DNA of 64,000 nt from Alphaproteobacteria bacterium (GCA_018823835.1 JAHJHT010000013.1:248001-312000), one strand, 5' to 3'. Positions 1-8,687 are shown, numbered from the stretch's first letter. A program made the numbers and translations. Notes: generated by a model from the letters alone, not told the origin.

Positions 1-608
1 GAGAGTGCGGTCTCAGTCGCCTGCTGTTCGTTCTCGACCGTCAGAGGGGTAGCCGAGCGGGCGTCGCCCGCGAGGGCGACCTGCCAATGCGTCTCAGGGC
101 CCGCCCGACGGGCCGTCAGCCTGACATCGGCCGAAACCTCATCGAGGCAGGAGCGGCCGCCGCCATCGACGACGACCGATACTTTCGGGCCGAGCTTGCC
201 GTCGAGCCCGGCGGCAGCGATAGCGGCACGTATGCGCTCGGCAAGCGGCATCGGGTCGGCGATCTCGTCCGGGTCGAGGCCGGCGAGCTCGCCGGTGGCG
301 ACTGGAACGCCGGTGCGCACGGCGATGCCGAGCGCGTCGACCTCGGCAGCGAGATGCTGCGCGGAACTCTTTGTCAGTCCGCGGATCTGCAAGCTGCCGC
401 GCGCGGTCACCTCCATGACGCCGTTGCCGTGCGCCAAAGCTGATTTGCAGAGTCCGATCAAGGCGTTGGGCGACAATCCTCCAGCCACCGGGTTGAGCCT
501 GACCAGCAGGCCGTCGCCGGTCTGCATGGGCGCCGACAGCGCCGGGCAGGCGCCGCGCCGCGTGAAGCCGCCGGCAAGTGGCGATGCCTTGACCGCCAAC
601 GCGTTCAT
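1..608 (-). CDS. cobG: Precorrin-3B synthase CobG, N-terminal part (cut by window edge)
   Basis: Aerobic cobalamin pathway enzyme that hydroxylates precorrin-3A and contracts the ring; it belongs to the sulfite/nitrite reductase-like fold. Only about 202 N-terminal residues are inside the window. The reading frame starts at ATG 608 (MNALAVK), continues with RRGACPALSAPMQTGDGLL, then GLSPNALIGLC and TARGSLQIRGL, which is the ferredoxin-like half domain typical of CobG and nitrite reductases. Its start overlaps the cobN stop by four bases (ATGA), so the two are translationally coupled in one minus-strand operon. The [4Fe-4S] cysteine region lies outside the window. The identification rests on the N-terminal motif and the cobN neighbour. 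Confidence 0.85.
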   Translation of the reverse strand, partial: MNALAVKASPLAGGFTRRGACPALSAPMQTGDGLLVRLNPVAGGLSPNALIGLCKSALAHGNGVMEVTARGSLQIRGLTKSSAQHLAAEVDALGIAVRTGVPVATGELAGLDPDEIADPMPLAERIRAAIAAAGLDGKLGPKVSVVVDGGGRSCLDEVSADVRLTARRAGPETHWQVALAGDARSATPLTVENEQQATETAL

Positions 609-3600
609 GCCGCCACCTGCAGGGCGCGCGCCTCGGCGACCAACGCCTCGAGGTCGTCGCCGATGCTGTTCCTGAGCGGGTGCCAGAGGCCGCGCCGCAG
701 CGCGCCGGCAAAGCGCTCGGCGACGAACTTCGCGGCGGCCGGGTTTTCGCGCAGCATGAAGGCGCGCACCTTGTCGTCGCCGACATAGGCGTCGTGCAGC
801 GCCTCGATCAGCGCGCCGGGGATCGCCGCCGTCGTCTCGGCAAAGCCGATCAGGCGGTCGACCGTCTCGGCGAATTCGGAGGCGCCGCGCGGCCCGTGCC
901 GCATCTGGCCCTCGATGAAGCGCGGGTTGACGGCGCGCGCCCGCACGACGCGGGTGACGGCCTCGCCGACCGAGCGGGGTCTCGGGCGATTGGGGTCGGT
1001 GGTGTCGAGGACGATGACGTCGGCCTTGCCGCCCAGAAGGGCGATCGCCGCCGAAAAGCCGCCGATGAAGGCGACGTCGGCCGAGCCTTCCAGAATGTCG
1101 CGGCCGGGATCGTCGCCGGAATGGACGAGCAGGTCGGCACCCGCGATGCGCTCGGCAAAGGCGCCGGGCGCCGCAACGCCTTCGCCGCCGGCGCCATCAT
1201 AGGCATGCGAAGCGGCATCGAGATAGGCGCGGCCGAGTTCGCCGCGGTCGCTCCAGTCGCCTGATGCGAGCAGGTCTTCGAGACCCGCGCCATAGGTGCC
1301 CGGCGAGGAGCCGAAGATGCGCGACGGGATGGCGCCCGCCTGCCGGGCAGAGTCTGCGAGCGGGTTTTCGGACGCATCCTCGTCGCGCGCGGCGACGGCC
1401 CGGGCGGCAGCGTCGATCAGGGCAATCTGGGTCGGGAACATGTCGCGGAACAGGCCCGATATGCGCCAGGTGACGTCGACGCGCGGGCGGCCGACGGTGG
1501 CGGGCGGCAGCACCTCGATGCCGGTGACGCGACCGGTGGCGGCATCCCATTGCGGGCGGCAGCCCATCAGCGACAGGCCCTGTGCGATCTCCTCGCCGCC
1601 GGTGCGCAGCGATGCCGAGCCCCAGAGGTCGATGACCAGCGAGCGCGGCCAGTCGCCATTGTCCTGCTGGTAACGGCGCAGCACCTCGTCGGCGGCGGCC
1701 TGACCTATGTCGAAGGCGGTCGGCGTCGGCATGGTGCGCGGGTCGGCGGTGAACAGGTTGCGGCCGGTCGGCAGCACGTCGGTGCGTCCGCGCGACGGCG
1801 CGCCGGACGGGCCTGCGGCGACGTGGCGGCCGTCAAGCGCGGCAAGAAGCGCGTCGCGCTCGCTACCGGCGCTCAGGCGGCGCATGGGGTCCGGTTCGTC
1901 CTCCTCGGCGCGGCCATAGACGTGCAGCCCGTCCTTGACGGCGAAATCCTTGAGGTCGCAGAGCCAGGCGTCGATGCGGCGCAGCGCCTCGTCGGGCGCG
2001 TCGGCCTGCCCGACGCCGGCCTCGGTGGCGAGCCCGGTCTTCGCGGCCGTCTCGACGATCAGCTTGGCCAGCTGGTCGCGGCGGCGGCGATCGAGCCCGT
2101 CGGCCTGGGCGTATTCGTCGACCAGCCGTTCGAGCTTCTGCTGGTTCTCGTCGAGCCCGGCCTCCGTCAGCGGCGGCGGCAGGTGGCCGAGCGTGACCGC
2201 GGCGATGCGGCGCTTGGCCTGGGCGGCTTCGCCCGGATTGCTGACGATGAAGGGATAGACGACCGGCAGCTGGCCGGCGACGATTTCGGGGAAGCAGGCG
2301 CTGCTCAGCGCCACCGTCTTGCCGGGCAGCCATTCGAGCGTGCCGTGCGCGCCGACATGGACCAGCGCGTGGCAGCCGAGGGACTGGCGCAGCCAGAGGC
2401 CGAAGCCGACGAGTTCATGGCGCGGCGGCAAGGTCGGGTCGTGGTAGTCGGTACGGCGGTCGGCGGAACGGCCGCGGTCGGGAGCAAGCGCAACGGTGAC
2501 GTTGCCGAAGGTGGCGGCGCGGAAGGTGAAGTGGGGATTTTCAGGCAGAGGCTCGTGGCTGTCGGTACCCCCCTCTGTCCTGCCGGACATCTCCCCCTCA
2601 AGGGGGGAGATTGATTCGTCATCGGCCGCCTCGCCAGTTGTCGACGTTGCCGAATGATCGCCGGGGCTGGAGCTGCTGATCTCCCCCCTTGAGGGGGAGA
2701 TGGCCGGCAGGCCAGAGGGGGGTGTATCGAAGACGCTGGCGGGCTTTCCCCACGCAGCCTCGACCGCGGCACGGGCCTCGGCGGGAACGCTCTCCAATCC
2801 GGCGGTGTAGTCGGCGAGGCTCAGTCCCTGGCTCGGCGTTTCCAGCAGGTCGAGCAGGGCGCGCGGCGATTGCGGAATCGACTCAACGGCGTAGCCGCCT
2901 TGCTTGAGGTCGTGCAGCATGGCGAGCACGCTTGCCGGCACGTCGAGGCCGACGGCATAGCCGGTGCGGCCCGGTGCGCTCGGATAGTCGGGGATCAGGA
3001 TGGCGAGTTTTCGGCTTGCGCGCGGCGTGCGCTGCAGGTCGATCATCGCGGCGATGCGGGCGGCGACCTGCTCGACTCGGTCGGGCTCGGCACGGTTGCC
3101 CATGGCGCGGAAGGCCAGCGCCGCGTCCGGCTCGCTTTCGGCCTTGAAGGAAATGGCGCCGGCGACGATGCGGCCGTCGAGTTCGGGCATCACGACATGC
3201 ATGGCGAGGTCGGCGGGCGCCAGGCCGCGCTGGCTCTCCTCCCATGCCTCGCGGCGGGTGGTGGCGACGATGACCTGGAACACCGGCACGCCGGCGCGGT
3301 CGAACAGCGTCTCGCTGCCCGGCTCGGCGCCGGTGGCGAAGGCGGTGGCGGTGACGATCGCGGCGGGCGCGAGGTCGGCAATGGCCTGCTCGACGAAGGC
3401 GAGCGAGACGGGGTCCTTGAGGCTGGCGACGAAGATCGGCACCGGGACGAGGCCCCTGGCGCGAAGTGCGGCGACAAGCGCGTCGATCGGCGCGACGTCG
3501 GCGGCGAGCAGCATCGAGCGGTAGAAGAGGATGGGGATGATGGGGGCGGAGGCGGTCGCCGAAACATCGTGCTCTGTCGCGCCCCCCTCTGTCCTGCCGG

Positions 3601-4315
3601 ACATCTCCCCCACAAGGGGGGAGATCAGCTGTTCGGATGTCTCTGCACCATCTCGCAAAGCCGTCGCTAGCGTCCCAGGTTGGGCAAGGCCCGCATGAGA
3701 GCTCAATCTCCCCCCTTGTGGGGGAGATGGGCGGCAGCCCAGAGGGGGGTGGGGGACCACGCCCTCCAGCGGATCGTAGAAGCCGGCCTTGGGCACTGAA
3801 ACGGGCGCTGCCGGGGTGGTTTCCGCTCCAGCCAGCCCGGCCAGTCGATTTACCAGCGCGCGCATGTTGTCGGGGCCGCCCTCGCGGAAATAGTCGAGCA
3901 GAGCGTCGAGCTCGGCGCGCGGCAGGGTCGAGGCCTCGATCAGCCTCAGATCCTCGTCGCGGCATTCGCCGGGCAGCAGCGCAAGCTTGATGCCCCTGGC
4001 CCGGGCGACGGCAGCGAGCTGGTCGCAGCCGTAGCGCCACCATTCATAGCCGCCCAAAATGCGCACCAGGATGACCTTGGCGCGCGAGGCGACGCTGTCG
4101 ATCCAGAGATCGACCGACATGGGGTGGCGCAGGTTGCGCAGGGCCGCAAGCCGCATGGAGGGGAGCGAGTCCGCGCCGGCGTTCCAGGCGGCCGCCATGC
4201 CGGCAAGGTCACTGTCGGTGAAGGAGAGCGCCAGAATGTCGGCCGGCGTCTGACGCAGGTCGATGGGTTCGGCGAGATCGTCGAGCGAGGCGGAGGAGGT
4301 GGTCAGGATGTGCAT
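605..4315 (-). CDS. cobN: Cobaltochelatase large subunit CobN, with two in-frame repeat insertions
   Basis: Large subunit of the ATP-dependent aerobic cobaltochelatase (CobNST), which inserts Co2+ into hydrogenobyrinate a,c-diamide in the cytoplasm. The 1236-residue frame carries the CobN/BchH hallmarks: an N-terminal ILVRILGGYEWWRYG block, PILFYRSMLLAAD, GRSADRRTDYHDPTLPPRH, HVGAHGTLEWLPGK, and a C-terminal FIGGFSAAIALLGGKADVI region. I chose ATG 4315 (MHILTT). The frame stays open upstream, but only through a copy of the palindromic repeat at 4364-4408. Two more repeat copies lie inside the gene and are read through as residues about 189-245 and 532-583, giving stretches such as SPLVGEMSGRTEGG that CobN homologues are not expected to have. 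Flanking CobN sequence resumes in frame on both sides, so the gene appears intact. It lies downstream of cobW and overlaps cobG. Confidence 0.93.
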   Translation of the reverse strand: MHILTTSSASLDDLAEPIDLRQTPADILALSFTDSDLAGMAAAWNAGADSLPSMRLAALRNLRHPMSVDLWIDSVASRAKVILVRILGGYEWWRYGCDQLAAVARARGIKLALLPGECRDEDLRLIEASTLPRAELDALLDYFREGGPDNMRALVNRLAGLAGAETTPAAPVSVPKAGFYDPLEGVVPHPPLGCRPSPPQGGRLSSHAGLAQPGTLATALRDGAETSEQLISPLVGEMSGRTEGGATEHDVSATASAPIIPILFYRSMLLAADVAPIDALVAALRARGLVPVPIFVASLKDPVSLAFVEQAIADLAPAAIVTATAFATGAEPGSETLFDRAGVPVFQVIVATTRREAWEESQRGLAPADLAMHVVMPELDGRIVAGAISFKAESEPDAALAFRAMGNRAEPDRVEQVAARIAAMIDLQRTPRASRKLAILIPDYPSAPGRTGYAVGLDVPASVLAMLHDLKQGGYAVESIPQSPRALLDLLETPSQGLSLADYTAGLESVPAEARAAVEAAWGKPASVFDTPPSGLPAISPSRGEISSSSPGDHSATSTTGEAADDESISPLEGEMSGRTEGGTDSHEPLPENPHFTFRAATFGNVTVALAPDRGRSADRRTDYHDPTLPPRHELVGFGLWLRQSLGCHALVHVGAHGTLEWLPGKTVALSSACFPEIVAGQLPVVYPFIVSNPGEAAQAKRRIAAVTLGHLPPPLTEAGLDENQQKLERLVDEYAQADGLDRRRRDQLAKLIVETAAKTGLATEAGVGQADAPDEALRRIDAWLCDLKDFAVKDGLHVYGRAEEDEPDPMRRLSAGSERDALLAALDGRHVAAGPSGAPSRGRTDVLPTGRNLFTADPRTMPTPTAFDIGQAAADEVLRRYQQDNGDWPRSLVIDLWGSASLRTGGEEIAQGLSLMGCRPQWDAATGRVTGIEVLPPATVGRPRVDVTWRISGLFRDMFPTQIALIDAAARAVAARDEDASENPLADSARQAGAIPSRIFGSSPGTYGAGLEDLLASGDWSDRGELGRAYLDAASHAYDGAGGEGVAAPGAFAERIAGADLLVHSGDDPGRDILEGSADVAFIGGFSAAIALLGGKADVIVLDTTDPNRPRPRSVGEAVTRVVRARAVNPRFIEGQMRHGPRGASEFAETVDRLIGFAETTAAIPGALIEALHDAYVGDDKVRAFMLRENPAAAKFVAERFAGALRRGLWHPLRNSIGDDLEALVAEARALQVAA
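2568..2722. repeat. Paired palindromic repeat element inside cobN (copy A)
   Basis: About 155 bp. The left end reads CCCCCCTCTGTCCTGCCGG and the right end CCGGCAGGCCAGAGGGGGG, which are near-perfect inverted repeats. Just inside each end is a second hairpin of the type ATCTCCCCC...GGGGGAGAT. The whole unit could fold as a stem carrying two side hairpins. It is read in frame as CobN residues about 532-583 (TPPSGLPAISPSRGEIS ... SPLEGEMSGRTEGG). No transposase is present, so it resembles a MITE or REP-type element. Confidence 0.85.
3582..3749. repeat. Paired palindromic repeat element inside cobN (copy B)
   Basis: About 168 bp with the same architecture as the copies at 2568 and 54055: CCCCCCTCTGTCCTGCCGG at the left, an ATCTCCCCCACAAGGGGGG side hairpin, about 70 bp of unrelated middle, the mirrored hairpin, and a right end with more mismatches (GGCGGCAGCCCAGAGGGGGG). 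It is translated in frame as CobN residues about 189-245, between the EGVV segment and the PILFYRS block. Confidence 0.85.
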
Positions 4316-4363
4316 GGACACCCCGCTCGGATGCCGGGTTGGGAAAGGTCGCGCTCGACGTTG

Positions 4364-4408
4364 CCCCCCTCTGTCCTGCCGGACATCTCCCCCACAAGGG
4401 GGGAGATC
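4364..4408. repeat. Solo left half of the palindromic repeat, between cobW and cobN
   Basis: CCCCCCTCTGTCCTGCCGG followed by the ATCTCCCCCACAAGGGGGG side hairpin, with no right-hand partner before cobW. It sits about 50 bp upstream of the cobN start inside the cobW-cobN gap. In the transcript it would be an RNA hairpin that could affect mRNA processing or cobN expression. It also creates an artefactual N-terminal extension of the cobN frame. Confidence 0.8.
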
Positions 4409-4448
4409 AGCCAATCGCGTATGGAGGAGCGCCAGGCTCTCACGCCGT

Positions 4449-5486
4449 TCACCCCACCAGAATCTTCTCGATGGCCGGGCGGTCCAGACCCTTCAGGCCG
4501 ATCACCACGAGTCGCGAGCGGCGGTCATCGGCGGCGGTCCAGGCGCGGTCGTAATAGTGATTGACGCGCGGGCCGACGGCCTGGACGAGAAGGCGCATCG
4601 GCTTGCCGCCGACCTCGACGAAACCCTTCACCCGCAGCACGTTTTCCTGCTCGGCGGCCGCCGAGACGCGCGAAGCGAGGTCGTCGGGGCTGGAAATCGA
4701 GGGAATGTCGATGATGAAGCTGTCGAAATCGTCGTGCTCGTGGTCGAGCTCGTCGTCGTGATGCGTCTTGCGGTTCTCGATGTCGTCCTCGACGGCCAGT
4801 CCGAGGCCAAGCAGGATCGAGGGATCGATGATGCCGTTCGAGGCCGGCACGATTTTGACGGCGCGCTGCAGATGTTCGCCGATGATCGCATTGGCGCGGG
4901 CCGCGCCGGCGGCGTCGATGAGGTCGCTCTTGGACAGGATAATGAGATCGGCGCAGGCGACCTGGTCCTCGAACACTTCCTCCACCGGATCGTCATGGTC
5001 CAGCGACTCGTCGGCGGCGCGCTGGGCTGTCAGCGCATCCATGTCGGAAGCAACCTTGCCGTCGGCAAGGGCTGCGCCATCGACCACGGCGATGACGCCG
5101 TCCACGGTCACGCGGCTCTTTACCGTCGGCCACTGGAAGGCCTGGACCAGCGGCTTGGGCAAAGCCAGGCCGGAGGTCTCTATAAGAATGTGATCGACCT
5201 TCGGCGTGCGCGACAGGATCTGGTCGAGCGCCGGCACGAAGTCGTCGGCCACGGTGCAGCAGATGCAGCCATTGGCCAGTTCGACGATGTTTTCCTCCGG
5301 GCAGGCGTCGATGCCGCAGCCCTTGAGGATCTCGCCATCGACGCCGACATCGCCGAATTCGTTGACGATGAGGGCGAGCCGCTTGCCGCCGGCATTTTCG
5401 AGGATGTGGCGGATCAGCGTCGTCTTGCCGGCGCCGAGGAAGCCGGTGATGACGGTGCAGGGAACGCGGGCGGTGGAAGCGGTCAT
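4449..5486 (-). CDS. cobW: CobW, G3E-family GTPase of cobalamin biosynthesis
   Basis: Predicted metal-chaperone GTPase that would deliver cobalt to the cobaltochelatase. 345 residues from ATG 5486 (MTASTARVPC). The P-loop is TGFLGAGKTT (residues 14-23), the G3E metal-site motif is GCICC (C74, C76, C77), and the guanine-specificity motif appears as SKSD. A histidine/aspartate-rich stretch near residue 230 (THHDDELDHEHDD) is a likely extra metal ligand. A C-terminal CobW_C domain ends in GLDRPAIEKILVG. The start overlaps the stop of the upstream DUF1636 gene by four bases. A longer upstream frame exists but runs out of phase through DUF1636 and is rejected. Confidence 0.95.
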   Translation of the reverse strand: MTASTARVPCTVITGFLGAGKTTLIRHILENAGGKRLALIVNEFGDVGVDGEILKGCGIDACPEENIVELANGCICCTVADDFVPALDQILSRTPKVDHILIETSGLALPKPLVQAFQWPTVKSRVTVDGVIAVVDGAALADGKVASDMDALTAQRAADESLDHDDPVEEVFEDQVACADLIILSKSDLIDAAGAARANAIIGEHLQRAVKIVPASNGIIDPSILLGLGLAVEDDIENRKTHHDDELDHEHDDFDSFIIDIPSISSPDDLASRVSAAAEQENVLRVKGFVEVGGKPMRLLVQAVGPRVNHYYDRAWTAADDRRSRLVVIGLKGLDRPAIEKILVG

Positions 5487-5905
5487 GAAATGTCCTTGAG
5501 GGCGTCGAGGGGAGGGATGCGGGCGACGAGGCCGCGCTTCAGCGAATCGGGGCGGCCGCGCCACGGGATCAGGCCGTCGGCAGAGGTGGCGAAGAGTTTT
5601 GCGCCGGCAATCAGGTCCGGGCCGCTGTCGGCGTTGAGGTCGCCGAAGACATAGCTCCAGTGGCCGTCGCGCAGCAGGGCGGCGCTGAGCCGGCGCTTGC
5701 AGTTGCCGAGGCAATCGACCTGGCGCACCGTGACGGTCTCGTCGGCGGCGGCCAGCGTGCTTTCGGCAAGCAGGGCGCCGGCGCGCGGGTGGGCATCGGA
5801 GCCGGTCTCGTTGCGGCAGGAGGCGCAGACGACAATGGTCACCTCCGCCTGGTCGGCGGATGCGGCTGCGGGTACCCCTTGCGGGGAAATCGGTACGATC
5901 TTCAA
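5483..5905 (-). CDS. DUF1636 metal-binding/ferredoxin-like protein of the cobW locus
   Basis: 140-residue protein with the thioredoxin-like [2Fe-2S] ferredoxin pattern: CASCRNETG near residue 28 and DCLGNCKRR near residue 64, giving four cysteines. DUF1636 proteins are regularly found beside cobW, and their role in cobalt handling is presumed rather than proven. It is the first gene downstream of the cobalamin riboswitch and is coupled to cobW through an ATGA overlap, so its expression should fall when B12 is plentiful. Family assignment is fairly sure; the biochemical role is open. Confidence 0.85.
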   Translation of the reverse strand: MKIVPISPQGVPAAASADQAEVTIVVCASCRNETGSDAHPRAGALLAESTLAAADETVTVRQVDCLGNCKRRLSAALLRDGHWSYVFGDLNADSGPDLIAGAKLFATSADGLIPWRGRPDSLKRGLVARIPPLDALKDIS

Positions 5906-5944
5906 AACGCGCTCCTTGTCCGGGACACCCGCCGGACGGTCGGA

Positions 5945-6125
5945 TCATATCGTTGACGGCAGGTCTCCTGGCTCGCGGGTCTCAGCCCTTGCCGCCTTCC
6001 CGGAATTTTTTCCAGTGGCTTTCGGCGCAGGCTCGTCGCTTACAGTTGCGGGGACAGCCGCGGCGTTGGGCAGTTTGCCCGCACCGCATTCCCTCTTAGC
6101 TCCTCCCGTTGCGGAGAGGAGACCG
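5945..6125 (-). promoter_or_regulatory. Cobalamin riboswitch upstream of DUF1636-cobW-cobN-cobG
   Basis: Read on the minus strand the segment contains GGGAATGCGGTGCGGGC, then CTGTCCCCGCAACTGTAAGCG, then GCCACTGG...GGGAAGGC, and ends with the B12 box AGCCAGGAGACCTGCC at about 5959-5973. These are the ordered conserved blocks of the cobalamin aptamer. The DUF1636 start at 5905 follows about 50 nt after the B12 box, so control is probably of translation initiation; no clear terminator is seen. The outer boundaries are approximate. Confidence 0.95.
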
Positions 6126-6135
6126 TCGATCAGGG

Positions 6136-6164
6136 ATTTAGGCTTGGCGGCCCGTGCGTGTCAA
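6136..6164 (-). promoter_or_regulatory. Sigma-70 promoter driving the riboswitch operon
   Basis: On the minus strand TTGACA (6159-6164) is followed after 17 nt by CTAAAT (6136-6141), close to the rhizobial consensus CTTGAC-N17-CTATAT. Transcription would start near 6129, just ahead of the aptamer. Confidence 0.7.
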
Positions 6165-6208
6165 CGCACGGAAGCGACCTCGGCCATCGCAATCCGGCCG
6201 TGGACGGT

Positions 6209-7402
6209 TCAGGCCAATGCCGCCAGCGCCGGTCCGAGGTCGCCTTTCGGCACGACTTCCATGCGTTCCAGGCCGAGCCAGGCCTGCATCAGCCGGAACT
6301 CTTCCAGCATTTCGGCGGCGGTCTCGGGCGGCGCGCCGGGCTCGGCGTAGGTGGCGAGCACGCGCAACACGCCGGCCGGGCGGTCGGCCTTGACGTCGGC
6401 GCGCGCGACGATGGTGTCGCCGAGCAGGAAGGGCAGGACGTAGTAGCCGTACTGCCGCTTTTCCGCCGGCGTGTAGATCTCGATGCGGTAGCGGAAATCG
6501 AACAGGCGCTCGGCGCGCGAGCGCTCGAAGACCAGCGGGTCGAAGGGGGCGAGCAGGGCGCGGGCGCGAATCCTGCGCGGCAGGCGGGCATCCTTGTGCA
6601 GGTAGGCGGGCTGCTTCCAGCCCCTGACGGCGACCGGCAGGAGTTCGCCTTCCTCGACCAGTTCCTCCAGCCGCCCCTTCATGTCGGCCGGCGAGAGGCG
6701 GAAATAGTCGCGCAGGTCGCTGTGGGTGGCGATGCCCAGCGCCCGGGCCGAGATGCGCAGCAATTCGCGGTGCGCGTCAGCGGGGGCGGGGACGGGGGCG
6801 TCGAAGATGTCCCTTGGGATGACACGCTCGGGCAGGTCGTAGAGGCGCTGGAAGCCGCGGCGCGAATGGGTGGTGATGCGGCCGGCCCAGAACAGCCATT
6901 CGAAGGCGTGCTTCTCGTCGCTCCAGCCCCACCAGCCGCCGGAGCCCTTCGCGCCGTCGATCTCGGAAGCGGCCATGGGTCCGCGGTCGGCGACATGGCG
7001 GTAGATTTCTTCGATCAGGCTGGCGCGCTCGCGGCCGAATCTCGCCAGCCCGCCATAGATGCCCTCGTTGCCGGCAGCACGCTGCATGCGCCACTGCATC
7101 AGCGGCCAGGTCTCGACCGGCAGGAAGGAGGCTTCGTGCGCCCAGTATTCGAAGAGACGCCGCTTGCGGCCGATGGCGGCGTCGTCGAGCACGGCCATCG
7201 GGTAGGGCCCGAGACGCGAGAAGAGCGGCATGTAATGGGCCCGCACCACGGCGCTGACCGAATCGATCTGCAGCAGGCCGAGTCGGGAAAGCACGCGGTT
7301 GAGGTGGCGGCGGTTGATCTCGCCGGTCGGTCGGGCTTCGCCAAAACCCTGCGCGGCAAGCGCGATGCGGCGAACGAGCGGGAGCGGGAGGGTTTCCTTC
7401 AT
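6209..7402 (-). CDS. YcaQ/AlkZ-family DNA glycosylase (winged-helix)
   Basis: 397-residue protein of the HTH_42 / YcaQ family. Characterised members unhook interstrand crosslinks and remove N7-alkylpurines. The catalytic QxD motif of the YcaQ branch is visible as Q45-I46-D47 in LLQIDSVSAV. Further family blocks are RRLFEYWAHEASFLP, GGWWGWSDEKHAFEWLFW and LLAPFDPLVFERSRAERLF. Length matches E. coli YcaQ (about 410). It is transcribed alone on the minus strand, convergent to nothing and divergent from nuoA. Its 3' end lies just beyond the riboswitch promoter of the cobalamin operon, so it may contribute read-through into that operon. Confidence 0.85.
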   Translation of the reverse strand: MKETLPLPLVRRIALAAQGFGEARPTGEINRRHLNRVLSRLGLLQIDSVSAVVRAHYMPLFSRLGPYPMAVLDDAAIGRKRRLFEYWAHEASFLPVETWPLMQWRMQRAAGNEGIYGGLARFGRERASLIEEIYRHVADRGPMAASEIDGAKGSGGWWGWSDEKHAFEWLFWAGRITTHSRRGFQRLYDLPERVIPRDIFDAPVPAPADAHRELLRISARALGIATHSDLRDYFRLSPADMKGRLEELVEEGELLPVAVRGWKQPAYLHKDARLPRRIRARALLAPFDPLVFERSRAERLFDFRYRIEIYTPAEKRQYGYYVLPFLLGDTIVARADVKADRPAGVLRVLATYAEPGAPPETAAEMLEEFRLMQAWLGLERMEVVPKGDLGPALAALA

Positions 7403-7751
7403 CGGCGGCGCGGGCTTTCGGATCGGACCTGTTCTGCTGTCGGAGACGCGGGAGAATCGCCTCCCGAGGCGCCGAGACTAGCAGCGGCGCGGCAAGGATG
7501 TGTCAGGAGAGATAAGTGGAGTAATCTTGTAGAGAAAGCGCCAAAGCGTGCGTTTTCGAAAATGCCGTGCGGTGGCCGTGCCGAGGTCCCATTTCGGACA
7601 AGGTTTGACTTGCTTCACCCGGAGCGCTGCGCTAACCCTCGCCGCAATGCAGCATGAACCCTTGGGCCTGCCCCAGGGGTAATCTGTCACGCTTCCAGAT
7701 TAGGGTATCGTGCTGTAGATCAGGTTGGAGTGGTACCAACGGAACCGCGGC
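7403..7751. other. Divergent intergenic region ycaQ/nuoA with a leader hairpin
   Basis: 349 bp without a convincing gene. It must hold the nuo operon promoter; a TTGACT is seen near 7604 but no well-spaced -10 could be defended. A hairpin with arms ACCCTTGGG and CCCAGGGGT (about 7658-7680) lies 70 bp before nuoA. A GTG/TTG extension of nuoA to 7725 is possible but lacks family support. Confidence 0.5.
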
Positions 7752-8117
7752 ATGAATTCACTTCTGGTTTCATATCTGCCCATCGTCATCTTCATCGGCG
7801 TCGCCCTCGTGGTCGGCATCGCGCTGATCGCAGCGCCCTTCCTTGTTGCCTACCGCAATCCCGATCCTGAGAAGCTGTCCGCCTACGAGTGCGGATTCAA
7901 CTCTTTCGACGACGCGCGCATGAAGTTCGACGTGCGCTTCTACCTGGTGTCGATCCTGTTCATCATCTTCGATCTCGAAGTGGCCTTCCTGTTTCCATGG
8001 GCAGTGTCGTTCGGGAAGATCGGCATGCTGGGCTTCTGGTCGATGATGGTCTTCCTTGGTGTGCTGACCATCGGCTTCATCTACGAATGGAAGAAGGGAG
8101 CGCTCGAATGGGATTGA
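7752..8117 (+). CDS. nuoA: NADH-quinone oxidoreductase subunit A
   Basis: Small membrane subunit of complex I at the junction of the hydrophilic and membrane arms. 121 residues from ATG 7752 ([10 protein letters not shown]), with three transmembrane segments. The family signature [20 protein letters not shown] contains the conserved loop cysteine whose accessibility reports the active/deactive state. The start was chosen over TTG 7725 because the homologous length begins here. It is the first gene of the 14-subunit operon; its last codons overlap the nuoB start (ATG 8108). Confidence 0.95.
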   Translation: MNSLLVSYLPIVIFIGVALVVGIALIAAPFLVAYRNPDPEKLSAYECGFNSFDDARMKFDVRFYLVSILFIIFDLEVAFLFPWAVSFGKIGMLGFWSMMVFLGVLTIGFIYEWKKGALEWD

Positions 8118-8683
8118 GCCCCAACACGCTGGTCGCCCCCAAGCCGAAGGGCATCATCGATCCGACCACCGGCAAGCCGATCGGGTCGGACGACCGCTTC
8201 TTCGGCGACCTCAACGAGGAACTGTCCGACAAGGGCTTTCTCGTTACCTCGTCGGAAGCCCTGGTCACCTGGGCGCGCACCGGCTCGCTGATGTGGATGA
8301 CCTTCGGCCTCGCCTGCTGCGCTGTCGAGATGATGCACATCTCGATGCCGCGCTACGACGCCGAGCGCTTCGGCATCGCGCCGCGCGCCTCGCCGCGCCA
8401 GTCGGACGTGATGATCGTCGCCGGCACGCTGACCAACAAGATGGCGCCGGCCCTGCGCAAGGTCTACGACCAGATGCCGGAGCCGCGCTACGTTATCTCG
8501 ATGGGCTCGTGCGCCAATGGCGGCGGCTATTACCACTATTCCTACGCGGTGGTGCGCGGCTGCGACCGGGTGGTGCCGGTCGACATCTACGTGCCCGGCT
8601 GCCCGCCGACCGCGGAGGCGCTGCTCTACGGCATCCTGATGCTGCAGAAGAAGATCCGCCGCACCGGCACGATCGAGCGGTGA
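8108..8683 (+). CDS. nuoB: NADH-quinone oxidoreductase subunit B
   Basis: 191-residue peripheral-arm subunit that binds cluster N2, the last iron-sulfur centre before quinone. Ligands are visible: the tandem C70-C71 in [10 protein letters not shown]135 in SMGSCANGG and C165 in [12 protein letters not shown] 8108 overlaps the end of nuoA in another frame. A longer frame open to 7889 is simply the out-of-phase reading of nuoA. The N-terminal 40 residues are polar and variable, as usual in this family. Confidence 0.96.
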   Translation: MGLSPNTLVAPKPKGIIDPTTGKPIGSDDRFFGDLNEELSDKGFLVTSSEALVTWARTGSLMWMTFGLACCAVEMMHISMPRYDAERFGIAPRASPRQSDVMIVAGTLTNKMAPALRKVYDQMPEPRYVISMGSCANGGGYYHYSYAVVRGCDRVVPVDIYVPGCPPTAEALLYGILMLQKKIRRTGTIER

Positions 8684-8687
8684 GGGG

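Noticed and set aside
2568..4408. CRISPR-like array formed by the C-rich repeats
   Set aside because: Only a few copies, irregular spacing, inverted pairing and location inside a gene; no spacers of uniform length and no cas genes.
4316..4414. N-terminal extension of CobN (MADLPPCGGDVRQDRGG...)
   Set aside because: It is a translation of the solo palindromic repeat; homologous CobN sequence starts at MHILTT.
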